Translations under genes and position numbers: made by a program
Part shown: in pieces, positions 22,539 through 31,673 of the stretch
Layout: each line of letters starts with the position of its first letter
How positions within the stretch are numbered: position 1 is the stretch's first letter
The notes under the pieces: generated by a model
What the model was told of the DNA's origin: nothing
The model's input: the letters and a program-made list of their open reading frames with translations, nothing else
Database searches by the model: none
From: Geodermatophilus amargosae
GTDB lineage: Bacteria; Actinomycetota; Actinomycetes; Mycobacteriales; Geodermatophilaceae
Length of the DNA stretch: 64,000 nt
Direction of reading: 5' to 3'
Assembly: GCF_900116515.1 (NCBI RefSeq)
Contig: NZ_FPBA01000022.1
Location: forward strand, 1-64,000

Positions 22539-23254
22539 GACCGTGTCCTCCCCTTGCAACTCGTCCCCGCTGTCGCGACCTCGGTGTCCCCGTGGCCGGC
22601 GTCCCCGTGCCGCGGTCGTCCGGGATGTGGACATCCAGGCACACGGGATCCACACGAGTGTCCACAGGCTGTGCACGACTGGCGACAGGGCGCCTTGTCG
22701 ACCCGCTGTCGCGGGACGGTCCGGCGTCCTCGCTGGTCGGGAGGGAGGTCGTGATACGGCTCGAGGCGGACGGCGGTCAGGTCGACCGGGTGGTCGGCCC
22801 CCGGGCCGGACGGACTGTCCGGACCGGAGCGACGGCGACGCTAACAGCCCCGTCCACAGCCCGGCAACGACGTCCGGGGACGTTCGGGACGTCCGGTCCG
22901 CGTGTCGTTCGGCGTGTCGTCCCCCATCCGTCGGCGTGCCGACACGGCGCGTCCGCCCGGCCGGTGCAGCCTGACGGGTCGGTATCGTGTCGTCCCGGCG
23001 TCGGCGGGAGGTGCCCGGAGGGGTGTGCCTGGAGCGGGGTGCACAGAACGGTGCCGACGGCGTCCTCGGTCCTGACGGACCTCGGTTATGCTGGTCGGAG
23101 TCTGTGGACCGGTCCGGGCAGTTCCCCCCGGTCGGGCCGCAGCGACCAGCCTCGCGGGGTCCCGCGGAGGAGCCCGCCGCCCCTCCCCGGAGCCCCGCCG
23201 CGTGCCTGCCCGCCGGCCGGCCGCACCACCGATGTCCTGCCGTAGGAGTACCCC
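22539..23254. promoter_or_regulatory. Divergent dnaA/rpmH region with DnaA boxes
   Basis: This 716-base interval separates dnaA from rpmH. DnaA-box-like sequences are TGTGGACAT (22626-22634), TGTCCACA within GTGTCCACAGG (22659-22666), and CGTCCACAGC near 22850. Several GTCCCCG copies lie at 22560-22610. This suggests DnaA autoregulation or a second origin part. A TATGCT hexamer near 23087 may be the -10 element of the rpmH promoter. No gene is seen. Confidence 0.6.
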
Positions 23255-23392
23255 GTGAGCAAGCGCACCTTCCAGCCGAACAACCGCCGCCGGTCCAAGA
23301 CCCACGGCTTCCGGCTGCGGATGCGCACCCGCGCGGGCCGAGCGATCCTCGCCGGCCGCCGCCGCAAGGGCCGCGAGAAGCTCTCCGCCTGA
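23255..23392 (+). CDS. rpmH: 50S ribosomal protein L34
   Basis: A 45-residue protein starting at GTG 23255 with GGAG seven bases upstream. The sequence [19 protein letters not shown] with a following [19 protein letters not shown] is diagnostic of L34. It is followed after one base by rnpA. It is too short for many ORF filters. Confidence 0.99.
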   Translation: MSKRTFQPNNRRRSKTHGFRLRMRTRAGRAILAGRRRKGREKLSA

Positions 23393-23393
23393 G

Positions 23394-23804
23394 GTGCTGC
23401 CCGCGCAGGCCCGCCTGCGCCGGCGTCCGGAGTTCACCGCGGTCGTCCGGTCGGGCCGGCGCGCAGGTCGGCCGACCATGGTGCTCCACTTCCTCCCCGT
23501 CCGACCCCCGGCCCGCACGGCCGGGGGTCTCGACGTACCCGCGGACGGTGCGGCGGGCGGCCCCCGGGCCGGGTTCGTGGTGGGCAGGGCGGTCGGCAAC
23601 TCCGTGGTGCGCCACCGCGTGACCCGGCGGCTGCGCGCCGTCGTCCGCGAGGAGCTCGGCCGGCTGCCCGACACCGCCGACCTGGTCGTCCGGGCCCGTC
23701 CCGAGGCGGCGACGGCGACGTCGGAGCAGCTGCGCCGCGACCTGAGCGCAGGCCTGGACCGGGTGCTCGGCGACCGGCCCCCGGCCCCGCGGACCCGCTC
23801 GTGA
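23394..23804 (+). CDS. rnpA: Ribonuclease P protein component
   Basis: A 136-residue basic protein from GTG 23394, one base after the rpmH stop. It assists the catalytic RNA of RNase P in maturing tRNA 5' ends. The family signature is [18 protein letters not shown]. The [15 protein letters not shown] start is also typical. Its stop overlaps the start of yidD by four bases, so rpmH-rnpA-yidD-yidC form a tight operon. Confidence 0.96.
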   Translation: MLPAQARLRRRPEFTAVVRSGRRAGRPTMVLHFLPVRPPARTAGGLDVPADGAAGGPRAGFVVGRAVGNSVVRHRVTRRLRAVVREELGRLPDTADLVVRARPEAATATSEQLRRDLSAGLDRVLGDRPPAPRTRS

Positions 23805-24220
23805 GCACCCGCGGGGAGCGGCGCCCCGGACCGCTGGCGCGCGCGCTGCTGGCCGGCGTCGGCTTCTACTCCCGCGCCATCAGCCCCGCGCTGCCTCCGC
23901 GCTGCCGCTTCGCGCCGACCTGCAGTGCCTATGCCGCCGAGGCGGTCGCCGTCCACGGCGCCGGCCGCGGCTCCTGGCTGGCGCTGGTCCGGCTGCTGAA
24001 GTGCGCGCCCTGGCACCCCGGCGGCCACGACCCGGTCCCGCCGCCCCGCGCGGACCGGCGACGCCCTGGAACCGGCGGCGACGGCCGCACGTCGAGGACT
24101 GCAGGACCCGCAGCGGCTCCGGCCGCCGTGGTGCCCGCCGCCGACGGCGCCCGTCGTCCCGCCACCGAGACCCCGCCGGCTCCCCGCCGGACCCCGCAGC
24201 AGGAGGCTGGCGTTGCTTGA
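23801..24220 (+). CDS. yidD: Membrane protein insertion efficiency factor YidD
   Basis: A 139-residue protein from GTG 23801. The first 80 residues hold the YidD core: [16 protein letters not shown], then [11 protein letters not shown] and [16 protein letters not shown]. The family is thought to help YidC insert membrane proteins. The last 55 residues are a disordered Ala/Pro-rich tail not found in short members. It overlaps rnpA by four bases and yidC by eight. Confidence 0.94.
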   Translation: MSTRGERRPGPLARALLAGVGFYSRAISPALPPRCRFAPTCSAYAAEAVAVHGAGRGSWLALVRLLKCAPWHPGGHDPVPPPRADRRRPGTGGDGRTSRTAGPAAAPAAVVPAADGARRPATETPPAPRRTPQQEAGVA

Positions 24221-25385
24221 CTGGCTGTACACCGCGATCGCCTGGGTCATGAAGCAGTGGCACGCGGTGTTCTCGACGTTCCTGCCGCCCGCGGGCGGCA
24301 TCACCTGGGCCCTGTCGATCGTCTTCCTGGTCGTCACCGTCCGGTTGATCCTCTTCCCGCTGTTCGTCAAGCAGGTGAAGAGCCAGCGGGCGATGCAGGA
24401 GATCCAGCCGGAGATCCAGAAGCTGCGCAAGCAGTACGGCGCCGACCGTCAGGGCTTCAGCCAGGCGATGATGGCGCTGCAGAAGGAGCGCGGGGTCAAC
24501 CCGCTGGCCGGCTGCCTGCCGATCCTCCCGCAGATCCCGGTCTTCCTCTCGCTGTTCCACGTCCTGCGCCGGCTGCGGCCGGACGCCCAGGGGCTCTACA
24601 GCTGGGACGACCAGCTCACCGACCAGGCCGCTCGCGCGGAGTTGTTCGGGGCGCCGATCTCCTCGTCGTTCAACATGACGGGGCAGAAGGCCACCGACAT
24701 CCTCGCGCTGCCGGGCGTCACCGAGGGCGGCATCCGCGTGGTCGCGCTCGTGCTCATGGTGATCATGTGCGCGACGACGTTCTTCACGCAGAAGCAGATC
24801 ATGGCGCGATCCGGCCCGGTCGAGGGCCAGGCCGCGATGGTGCAGAAGTTGCTGCTCTACGGCATGCCGATCAGCCTCTTCGTCACCGGCTTCTTCTTCC
24901 CGATCGGCGTCCTCCTGTACTGGATGACCAACAACCTGTGGACGCTGGGCCAGCAGTTCTTCATCCTCCGCAAGATGCCCCCGCCCGGGTCGCCCGGTGC
25001 CACGGCGAAGGCCGCGACCGACAAGCCGGCGATCGACCCGAAGGCCCTGGCGCCCAAGCCCGGCGCCAAGCCGGTGCGCACGAAGGGCCCCCGCCCCGCG
25101 AGCGGCGGCGTGGCGCTGACCAAGGACGGCGGCACGGTGGACGGCGCGGCCGGCGGCACCGTCGACGGCGTCCCTGACGGCACCGCAGCGGCCGGTACGG
25201 CTGCCGACGGCGTCGGCGCCGACGGCACCGGTACGCCCGGCACCGGCGCGACCGCGTCCGGCGCGACCGCGTCCGGCGGGACCGCGTCCGGTCGCCCCGG
25301 CGGCGCCAGCCGCTCCTCCCGGCCGTCGAACCGCGCGCCGCACGGCCGTCCCGCCGGCACCGGCGGGAAGCGCAAGCGCCGCTAG
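24213..25385 (+). CDS. yidC: Membrane protein insertase YidC
   Basis: A 390-residue protein from TTG 24213, chosen because AGGAGG lies seven bases upstream and the protein then begins [16 protein letters not shown] like other actinobacterial YidC. It inserts and folds membrane proteins, alone or with SecYEG. The Gram-positive type lacks the large outer domain. Membrane segments include [19 protein letters not shown], whose arginine is the conserved groove residue, and a last pair around [20 protein letters not shown]. The C-terminal 120 residues are a Gly/Thr/Ala-rich low-complexity tail ending in basic residues. Confidence 0.96.
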   Translation: MLDWLYTAIAWVMKQWHAVFSTFLPPAGGITWALSIVFLVVTVRLILFPLFVKQVKSQRAMQEIQPEIQKLRKQYGADRQGFSQAMMALQKERGVNPLAGCLPILPQIPVFLSLFHVLRRLRPDAQGLYSWDDQLTDQAARAELFGAPISSSFNMTGQKATDILALPGVTEGGIRVVALVLMVIMCATTFFTQKQIMARSGPVEGQAAMVQKLLLYGMPISLFVTGFFFPIGVLLYWMTNNLWTLGQQFFILRKMPPPGSPGATAKAATDKPAIDPKALAPKPGAKPVRTKGPRPASGGVALTKDGGTVDGAAGGTVDGVPDGTAAAGTAADGVGADGTGTPGTGATASGATASGGTASGRPGGASRSSRPSNRAPHGRPAGTGGKRKRR

Positions 25386-25519
25386 ACCCGGGTCCGCACC
25401 GGCGTCCCCGCGACGCCGTCGCCCGCGGACCCGCCGGGAGGACGCCGCGCTCCCGCGCGCCCCCCGGCCCCCGACCACCGGGCCCGCCCCGGCTGCCCGC
25501 ACCGACTGGAGGTACCTCC

Positions 25520-26152
25520 GTGAGCGTCCCGAACCAGAGCCCGGCCGCCACCGCGCCGGCCGAGACCCCCGACCTGCCCGACGCCGACGACGACAGCGCC
25601 GACGCCGTGCTCGAGCCCACCGACGAGGCCCCTGCCGACGGCACCTCCGACGGCGCCGCCGGCAACGGCCGGGCGGCCGCGGCCGGCGGAACGGACCTGC
25701 TGGTCCGCGAGGGCGACGTCGCCGGGGACTACCTCGAGCGGCTGCTCGACATCCTCGACGTGGACGGCGACATCGACCTCGACGTCGAGGGCGACCGCGC
25801 GTCGGTGGCCATCGTCGGCGGTGACCTCGACGACCTGGTGGGCGCCGACGGCGCGGTGCTGGAGGCGCTGCAGGAGCTCACCCGGCTCGCCGTCGCCCAG
25901 TCCACGGGCGTCCGCAGCCGGCTGATGCTCGACGTCGGCGGCTACCGGGCCCGCCGCCGCGCGGACCTGACCGCCATGGCCGCCGAGGCCGCGCGCCGGG
26001 TGGCCGGCGGTGGGCAGGCCGAGCGGCTGGCGCCCATGAACCCCTTCGAGCGCAAGGTCGTCCACGACGTCATCGCCGGCGTCACCGGGGTCCGCAGCGA
26101 GTCGGAGGGTGAGGAGCCCCACCGGCGCGTCGTGGTCCTGCCGGAGCGGTGA
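25520..26152 (+). CDS. Jag/KhpB-type RNA-binding protein
   Basis: A 210-residue protein from GTG 25520 with GGAGGT upstream. The N-terminal 60 residues are acidic and disordered. A KH-like domain follows (DYLERLLDILDVDGDIDLD), then an R3H domain with the typical RADLTAMAAEAARRV and APMNPFERKVVHDVIAG. This domain order identifies the Jag family that follows yidC in Gram-positive bacteria and binds RNA in growth control. It overlaps rsmG by four bases. Confidence 0.93.
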   Translation: MSVPNQSPAATAPAETPDLPDADDDSADAVLEPTDEAPADGTSDGAAGNGRAAAAGGTDLLVREGDVAGDYLERLLDILDVDGDIDLDVEGDRASVAIVGGDLDDLVGADGAVLEALQELTRLAVAQSTGVRSRLMLDVGGYRARRRADLTAMAAEAARRVAGGGQAERLAPMNPFERKVVHDVIAGVTGVRSESEGEEPHRRVVVLPER

Positions 26153-26805
26153 GCGACTCTCCCGTCCCGTCCGCCCCACCCGCCCCGGAGGTCGCGGCCT
26201 CCGTCTTCGGGGAGGGGCTGCCCGGCGCCGAGCGCTACGTCGCGCGGCTCGCCTCCGACGGCGTCACCCGCGGGCTGATCGGCCCGCGGGAGGTCCCGCG
26301 GCTGTGGGAGCGGCACGTGCTCAACAGCGCCGCCGTCGCCGAGGCGGTGCCCGAGGGTGCCCGGGTGGTGGACGTCGGCAGCGGGGCCGGCCTGCCGGGG
26401 ATCCCCCTGGCGCTGGCCCGCCCCGACCTGCGGATGACGCTGGTCGAGCCCATGGCCCGGCGGGTCGAGTTCCTCGAGGAGGTCGTCGGCGAGCTCGGCG
26501 CCGCCTGGCGGGTCGTCCGCGGCCGTGCCGAGGAGCGCTCGGTCGTCACCGCGGTGGGGCCGGTCGACGTCGTCACCGCCCGGGCCGTCGCCGCGCTGCC
26601 CCGGCTGGTGGGCTGGTGCCGCGGACTGCTCCGCCCGGGTGCCCAGCTGGTGGCCCTCGTCGGTGCCCGTGCGCTGGAGGAGCTGCCGGCGCTGCTCCCG
26701 GACCTGGAGGCCGCCGGGATGCGCGACGTGCACCCTCGGGCTGTCGGCGCGGGGCTGGGGGAGGCTGCCACTACCGTGGTGGTGATGACGCGGGGCCGAT
26801 CGTGA
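26149..26805 (+). CDS. rsmG: 16S rRNA 7-methylguanosine methyltransferase RsmG (GidB)
   Basis: A 218-residue enzyme from GTG 26149, sharing GTGA with the jag stop. It methylates a guanine in the 530 loop of 16S rRNA using S-adenosylmethionine. The SAM motif is VVDVGSGAGLPGIPLALARP. Upstream lies PRLWERHVLNSAAVAE and downstream a conserved VVTARAVAALPRLV. It directly precedes the parS sites and parA, as in mycobacteria. Confidence 0.96.
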   Translation: MSDSPVPSAPPAPEVAASVFGEGLPGAERYVARLASDGVTRGLIGPREVPRLWERHVLNSAAVAEAVPEGARVVDVGSGAGLPGIPLALARPDLRMTLVEPMARRVEFLEEVVGELGAAWRVVRGRAEERSVVTAVGPVDVVTARAVAALPRLVGWCRGLLRPGAQLVALVGARALEELPALLPDLEAAGMRDVHPRAVGAGLGEAATTVVVMTRGRS

Positions 26806-26830
26806 GGCCCCGTCGCACGGCGACGACGGC

Positions 26831-26844
26831 GTTCCACGTGGAAC
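26831..26844. promoter_or_regulatory. parS site 1 upstream of parA
   Basis: GTTCCACGTGGAAC, a perfect palindrome in the rsmG-parA gap and two changes from the canonical GTTTCACGTGAAAC. It is the expected ParB nucleation site near the origin. Confidence 0.9.
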
Positions 26845-26863
26845 GCGCACAGGCACCCGCCCC

Positions 26864-26877
26864 GTTCCACGTGAAAC
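26864..26877. promoter_or_regulatory. parS site 2 upstream of parA
   Basis: GTTCCACGTGAAAC, one base from the canonical parS palindrome. It lies 33 bases after site 1 and 22 bases before the parA start, so ParB bound here could also affect parAB expression. Confidence 0.92.
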
Positions 26878-26899
26878 GGGACGGCAGGGAGGACCCGCG

Positions 26900-28042
26900 A
26901 TGACCGACCCGGGCCAGCGGCTGCGCAGCAGTCTCGCGGCCGACTCGCCGGCCGGTTCCGCCGGGGAGTTCGACAGCCCCATCGCCATGGAGGCGCTGCG
27001 GGCCACCCGGGTGCTGCACGCCGCCGACCAGGAGCCGTTCCCGCCACCCGGCCGCATCCGGGTCATCACCGTCGCCAACCAGAAGGGCGGCGTCGGGAAG
27101 ACCACCTCGACGGTCAACCTGGGCGTGGCGCTCGCGCTCTACGGCCTGCGGGCGCTGGTCATCGACCTCGACCCGCAGGGCAACACGAGCACCGCCCTCG
27201 GCGTCGAGCACACGGTGGGGACGCCGTCCATCTACGACGCCCTGGTCGGGGACAGCTCACTGGCCGACGTCGTCCACCCGACGACGGCGAGCCCGAACCT
27301 GCGCTGCGTGCCGGCGACGATCGACCTGGCCGGCGCGGAGATCGAGCTCGTCTCGGTCGTCGCGCGCGAGTACCGGCTGCGCCGGGCTATCGAGGGCCAC
27401 ATCCACGCCCTGCCCGAGGACCAGCGGCCGCACTACGTGCTCATCGACTGCCCGCCGTCGCTGGGGCTGCTCACGCTCAACGCGCTGGTGGCCGGCGACG
27501 AGGTGCTCATCCCGATCCAGTGCGAGTACTACGCGCTGGAGGGTCTGGGCCAGCTGCTCAACAACATCGAGCTGGTGCGCGCACACCTCAACCCGGGGAT
27601 CGCCGTCCGCACCATCCTGCTGACGATGTACGACGGCAGGACGAAGCTCGCCGACCAGGTCGCCGAGGAGGTCCGCAGCCACTTCGGCGACCTGGTGCTG
27701 CGGACGGTCATCCCGCGCAACGTCCGGGTGTCGGAGGCGCCGGGGTACGGCCAGTCGGTGCTCACCTACGACCCGGGGTCGCGGGGCTCGACCAGCTACG
27801 TCGAGGCCGCCCGCGAGCTCGCCGAGCGGGGCGTGCACCTGGCGCCGGAGACCGATCCACGGCCGATGGGCCCGCCACCTCCCCCGCTGCCGCCGGCGAC
27901 CGCTCCCATGCCGGCGATCCGTCCGCAGACGGGCCGGGCCACCGGCTCGCGCACGGACAGCTCCCTCGCGAGCGGGGCCTTCGCCGGTACCGACGCCGCC
28001 GTCCTGCCCGTTCCCACCCCCGTCGACGAGGAGACCCGATGA
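26900..28042 (+). CDS. parA: Chromosome partitioning ATPase ParA
   Basis: A 380-residue protein from ATG 26900 with GGGAGGA upstream. The deviant Walker A KGGVGKTT is at about 61-68, followed by [13 protein letters not shown] and [16 protein letters not shown]. ParA-ATP dimers bind DNA and, with ParB, move newly copied origins apart. The N-terminal 55 residues and C-terminal 80 residues (proline-rich) are extensions on the core. The stop overlaps the parB start by four bases. Confidence 0.97.
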   Translation: MTDPGQRLRSSLAADSPAGSAGEFDSPIAMEALRATRVLHAADQEPFPPPGRIRVITVANQKGGVGKTTSTVNLGVALALYGLRALVIDLDPQGNTSTALGVEHTVGTPSIYDALVGDSSLADVVHPTTASPNLRCVPATIDLAGAEIELVSVVAREYRLRRAIEGHIHALPEDQRPHYVLIDCPPSLGLLTLNALVAGDEVLIPIQCEYYALEGLGQLLNNIELVRAHLNPGIAVRTILLTMYDGRTKLADQVAEEVRSHFGDLVLRTVIPRNVRVSEAPGYGQSVLTYDPGSRGSTSYVEAARELAERGVHLAPETDPRPMGPPPPPLPPATAPMPAIRPQTGRATGSRTDSSLASGAFAGTDAAVLPVPTPVDEETR

Positions 28043-29112
28043 GCAAGCGTGGCGGCCTCGGCCGGGGGCTGGCGGCGCTGATCCCCACCAGCGCCCCGCC
28101 GGTCGAGCAGCCGATGCTGCCCGAGACCGACGGCGGCGGCCCGGCACACGCCGCTGAGACGCCCGTGGCCCCTGGGACGGCCGGGACGCCGTCGGCGTCC
28201 GTGACGCTGCTCCCACCGGCCGCCCAGGCCGCCGCCACGGTCGCCGCGCAGGCCGTGTCGTCGGCCGGTGGAGCAACCGTCGGCGTCCCCGGCGCCCAGC
28301 TGCGCGAGGTCTCCGTCACCGACGTCGTCCCCAACCCCCGCCAGCCGAGGCAGGTGTTCGACGACGAGGCGCTCGAGGAGCTCACCTACTCGGTGCGCGA
28401 GTTCGGCCTGCTGCAGCCGATCGTCGTCCGCGAGCGCGGCGAGGGCGGCTACGAGCTCATCATGGGCGAGCGCCGGCTCCGGGCCGCCCGCGCCGCCGAG
28501 CTCGAGACGGTGCCGGCGATCGTCCGGGACACCGAGGACGACGCCCTCCTGCGCGACGCGCTGCTGGAGAACATCCACCGCGTCCAGCTCAACCCGCTGG
28601 AGGAGGCGGCGGCCTACCAGCAGCTGCTCGAGGAGTTCGGCGCCACCCACGAGGAGTTGGCGCAGCGGATCGGGCGCAGCCGCTCGCAGGTCACCAACAC
28701 CATCCGGCTGCTCAAGCTGCCGGTGAAGGTGCAGACGCGGGTCGCCGCCGGGGTCATCTCCGCCGGGCACGCGCGGGCGCTGCTGGGTCTCGACGACGCC
28801 GAGGCGCAGGAGGCCCTGGCCGCGCGCATCGTCGCCGAGGGGCTGTCGGTGCGAGCCACCGAGGAGGCCGTCGCGCTGGCCGCCGCCGAGCAGCCGGCCT
28901 CCCGCCGCCGCAGCCGCCGGTTCAACGCGCCCGGCGTCGAAAACCTCGCCGGCCGGCTGTCCGACGTCTTCGAGACCAAGGTGAAGATCCAGATCGGCCG
29001 GGCCAAGGGGCGCATCGTCGTCGAGTTCGGATCGGTGGACGACCTGCAGCGCATCATCGGCCAGATGGCGCCGGACATCACCGGTCGCCGGGACGAGCCG
29101 GACGACGTCTGA
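28039..29112 (+). CDS. parB: Chromosome partitioning protein ParB
   Basis: A 357-residue protein from ATG 28039, starting [17 protein letters not shown], the conserved ParA-stimulating N-terminus. The CTPase/N domain has [21 protein letters not shown], then the arginine patch [11 protein letters not shown] and a helix-turn-helix around [19 protein letters not shown] that reads parS. The C-terminal dimerisation part ends near [17 protein letters not shown]. It should bind the parS sites found in this window. Confidence 0.97.
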   Translation: MSKRGGLGRGLAALIPTSAPPVEQPMLPETDGGGPAHAAETPVAPGTAGTPSASVTLLPPAAQAAATVAAQAVSSAGGATVGVPGAQLREVSVTDVVPNPRQPRQVFDDEALEELTYSVREFGLLQPIVVRERGEGGYELIMGERRLRAARAAELETVPAIVRDTEDDALLRDALLENIHRVQLNPLEEAAAYQQLLEEFGATHEELAQRIGRSRSQVTNTIRLLKLPVKVQTRVAAGVISAGHARALLGLDDAEAQEALAARIVAEGLSVRATEEAVALAAAEQPASRRRSRRFNAPGVENLAGRLSDVFETKVKIQIGRAKGRIVVEFGSVDDLQRIIGQMAPDITGRRDEPDDV

Positions 29113-29114
29113 CA

Positions 29115-29159
29115 CCACAGAGCCCGGGTTCCGTCACGGACGGAACCCGGGCTCTGTGG
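29115..29159. terminator. Perfect 21-base-pair hairpin between parB and ddl
   Basis: Arms at 29115-29135 and 29139-29159 are perfectly complementary with an ACG loop. It lies three bases after parB and eight before the convergent ligase gene, so it should end both transcripts. Confidence 0.92.
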
Positions 29160-29167
29160 AGGGGACC

Positions 29168-30160
29168 TCAGGCGGTGCGGGCCCGGCGGGTGAGCAGCCG
29201 GGCGAGGACCTCACCCAGGTCGTGACCGGCGGCCTCCACGGCCATGGGGAACATCGACGTCTCGGTCAGTCCCGGGGACACGTTCACCTCGAGGAAGTGC
29301 ACCTCGCCGTCGGGCGTGACGATCGCGTCGGTGCGGGACAGGTCGGCCAGGCCCAGCACCTCGTGCACCCGCACCGCCACCTCCGCCGCACGGGCGGCGA
29401 CGTCGTCGGCCAGACGGGCCGGCGCGTGGTACTCGGTCAGGCCCGGGGTGTAGCGGGCGGTGTAGTCGAAGACCCCGGACTCCGGCTCGATCTCCACCGC
29501 CGGCAGGGCCTCGGGTCCCTCCCCCAGGTCGACCACCGACAGGGCCACCTCGACGCCGTCGACGAACCGCTCGACCAGCACCGTGTCGCCGTAGGCGAAG
29601 CAGCTGACCATCGCGGCGGGCAGGTCCTCGACCCGGGTGACCTTCTGCGCGCCGAGCGCGGAGCCGCCGGAGGCGGGCTTGACCATCAGCGGCAGCCCGA
29701 GCCGGGCGACGATGAGGTCGAGCACCGCGCCGGCGCCGAGCTCGCGGAAGGTGCTGTGCGGCAGCGCCACCCAGTCCGGCGTGGTCACACCGGCGGTGCG
29801 CACGACCGACTTGGCGGCCGGCTTGTCCCAGGCCAGCCGGCAGGCGGCGGCCGGGGAGCCGACGTAGGGGACGCCGGCCAGGTCCAGGACCGCGCGCAGG
29901 GCGCCGTCCTCACCGGTGGCGCCGTGCAGGGCGACGAAGACCGCGTCGGCCGGCGCGGCGGCCAGGCCCGGCAACAGCTCCGCGTCGGCGTCGCGCAGCT
30001 CGGCGTCCACGCCGACGCGGGCGAGCTCCTCGACCACCTGGGTGCCCGAGGAGAGGCTGACCTCGCGCTCGAAGGTCAGGCCACCGGCCAGGACGACGGC
30101 GCGCAGGGGGTTCTCCTCGGTGGGCCGGTCGGCGACCGGGGAGGGGGCGGGCTCGGTCAC
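29168..30160 (-). CDS. D-alanine--D-alanine ligase-like ATP-grasp enzyme
   Basis: A 330-residue protein from GTG 30160 with GAGGACTG upstream. Ddl enzymes join two D-alanines for the peptidoglycan stem. The family motifs are present: LHGATGEDG, a WDKPAAK segment for ATP binding, VKPASGGSALG for the glycine-rich loop, and EVNVSPGLTETS with the metal-binding Glu and Asn. Related genomes often have a second, more usual ddl elsewhere, so this could be a paralogue with another amino acid substrate. It lies five bases after the aminotransferase and is probably co-transcribed. Confidence 0.88.
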   Translation of the reverse strand: MTEPAPSPVADRPTEENPLRAVVLAGGLTFEREVSLSSGTQVVEELARVGVDAELRDADAELLPGLAAAPADAVFVALHGATGEDGALRAVLDLAGVPYVGSPAAACRLAWDKPAAKSVVRTAGVTTPDWVALPHSTFRELGAGAVLDLIVARLGLPLMVKPASGGSALGAQKVTRVEDLPAAMVSCFAYGDTVLVERFVDGVEVALSVVDLGEGPEALPAVEIEPESGVFDYTARYTPGLTEYHAPARLADDVAARAAEVAVRVHEVLGLADLSRTDAIVTPDGEVHFLEVNVSPGLTETSMFPMAVEAAGHDLGEVLARLLTRRARTA

Positions 30161-30165
30161 GGGCG

Positions 30166-31569
30166 TCAGTCCTCGATCCGGTCGCTGTTGGCGGGGCCGA
30201 CGACGGTCCCGGCAGCGGTGCCGTCGGATCGGCCGACCGCGCGGAAGGTGCCGGTGTCGACCGCGTCGAAGGTGGAGTGCAGGTCCAGCTCGGCCTCGAT
30301 GACCCGGGCGAGGCGGCGCACGCCCTCGCGGATCTGGTCGGGCTCGGGGTAGCAGTAGGACAGCCGCATGTACTCGCGGCCCGACCCGTCGGCGTAGAAG
30401 CCGATGCCCGGCACGTAGGCGACGTGCGCGCCGACCGCGCGCGGCTGCATCAGCTTGCTGTCCAGGCCGGCGGGGAGCTTCAGCCAGACGTAGAAGCCGC
30501 CGTCGGGGCGGGTCCAGGTGGTGCCCGGGGGCATGAGCGCGTCGAGGGACTCCAGGGTGGCGTCCCGCCGCTCGCGGTAGAGCTCGGTGAAGAGCTTGAT
30601 CTGCTCGCGCCAGGGCTGGGTGTCCAGGTACCGGGCGACGGCGTACTGGGTGAGCGACGGCGGGCAGAGCACCTGTGCCTCGGTGGCCAGCACGAGCTTC
30701 TCGCGCACGGCGAGCGGCGCGAGCACCCAGCCCACGCGCAGGCCCGGCGAGAAGGTCTTCGAGAACGAGCCGAGGTAGATGACCCGCTGGGCGTCCCGGG
30801 CACGCAGCGCGCGCATCGACTCGTGGTCGAAGCCGAGCAGGCCGTACGGGTTGTCCTCGATGACCAGCAGGTCGTACCGGTCGGCGATGTCGACGATCGC
30901 CTGGCGGCGCGGCTCCGACAGCGTCACGCCGGCCGGGTTGTGGAAGTTGGGCACCGTGTAGAGGAACTTCACACGGTCGCCGTTGGCCCGGCACTCCAGG
31001 AGCGCCTGCTCCAGCGCCTCGGGGACCAGGCCGTCGTCGTCCATGGCCACGTGCCGCACGCGGGCCTCGGCGGCCTGGAAGACCCCGAGCGCGCCCACGT
31101 AGGACGGTCCCTCGGCGAGGATGACGTCGCCCGGGTCGACGAAGACGCGGGTGACCAGGTCCAGGCCCTGCTGGGAGCCGACGGTCACCACGACCTCGCT
31201 GGGCGAGGCGTCGGTGATGCCCTCGAGCGCCATGACGTCGCAGATCCGCTCGCGCAGCCGGGGGTCGCCCTGACCCGAGCCGTACTGCAGCGTCTGCGCG
31301 CCCATCCCGCTGACCAGCTCGCCGATCATCGAGCCGACAGCGTCCAGCGGCAGCGCCGTGACGGCGGGCATGCCACCGGCCAGCGAGACGACCTCGGGCC
31401 GGCTGACGACGGAGAAGAGTGCCCGGATCTCCGAGGCCTTCATGCCGTGCGTGCGGGCTGCGTACCGGTCGGCCAGCGGGTCCAGCCGCGGATGGCGGGG
31501 CACCACGTGCCCGTGCTGCTGCGGCGGCGTGCGGTGCGGCTGGCCGTGCGACGGCGGGAGAGAGGCCAC
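30166..31569 (-). CDS. PLP-dependent class I/II aminotransferase
   Basis: About 467 residues from GTG 31569, chosen because a TACACT hexamer lies six bases upstream in the style of leaderless starts. The first 30 residues are disordered; the fold begins near KASEIRALFSVV. The PLP lysine is in YLGSFSKTFSPGLRVGW, the phosphate-binding and substrate region includes VGSQQGLDLVTRVF and YTVPNFHNPAGVTLS, and the C-terminus has YMRLSYCYPEPDQI. It belongs with 2-aminoadipate and kynurenine-type aminotransferases without the MocR DNA-binding domain. The substrate is uncertain. The pairing with an ATP-grasp ligase could mean the two act on the same amino acid. Confidence 0.9.
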   Translation of the reverse strand: MASLPPSHGQPHRTPPQQHGHVVPRHPRLDPLADRYAARTHGMKASEIRALFSVVSRPEVVSLAGGMPAVTALPLDAVGSMIGELVSGMGAQTLQYGSGQGDPRLRERICDVMALEGITDASPSEVVVTVGSQQGLDLVTRVFVDPGDVILAEGPSYVGALGVFQAAEARVRHVAMDDDGLVPEALEQALLECRANGDRVKFLYTVPNFHNPAGVTLSEPRRQAIVDIADRYDLLVIEDNPYGLLGFDHESMRALRARDAQRVIYLGSFSKTFSPGLRVGWVLAPLAVREKLVLATEAQVLCPPSLTQYAVARYLDTQPWREQIKLFTELYRERRDATLESLDALMPPGTTWTRPDGGFYVWLKLPAGLDSKLMQPRAVGAHVAYVPGIGFYADGSGREYMRLSYCYPEPDQIREGVRRLARVIEAELDLHSTFDAVDTGTFRAVGRSDGTAAGTVVGPANSDRIED

Positions 31570-31575
31570 GGACCG

Positions 31576-31581
31576 AGTGTA
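31576..31581 (-). promoter_or_regulatory. Probable -10 element of the aminotransferase gene
   Basis: TACACT lies six bases upstream of the GTG with no ribosome-binding site in between. That spacing predicts transcription starting at the start codon. Confidence 0.5.
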
Positions 31582-31673
31582 GGGAGACGCCGCGGCGCGC
31601 CCGCCCGACACGTCCGGTGAGACGGACCCGTCACACCTGGGGCGCCAGGCGCCCCACGCGTCACACGCTCCGG

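Noticed and set aside
22539-23615. Upstream extension of the dnaA frame
   Set aside because: It crosses rpmH and the divergent promoter region; the ATG at 22538 has a strong ribosome-binding site and starts the DnaA domain I.
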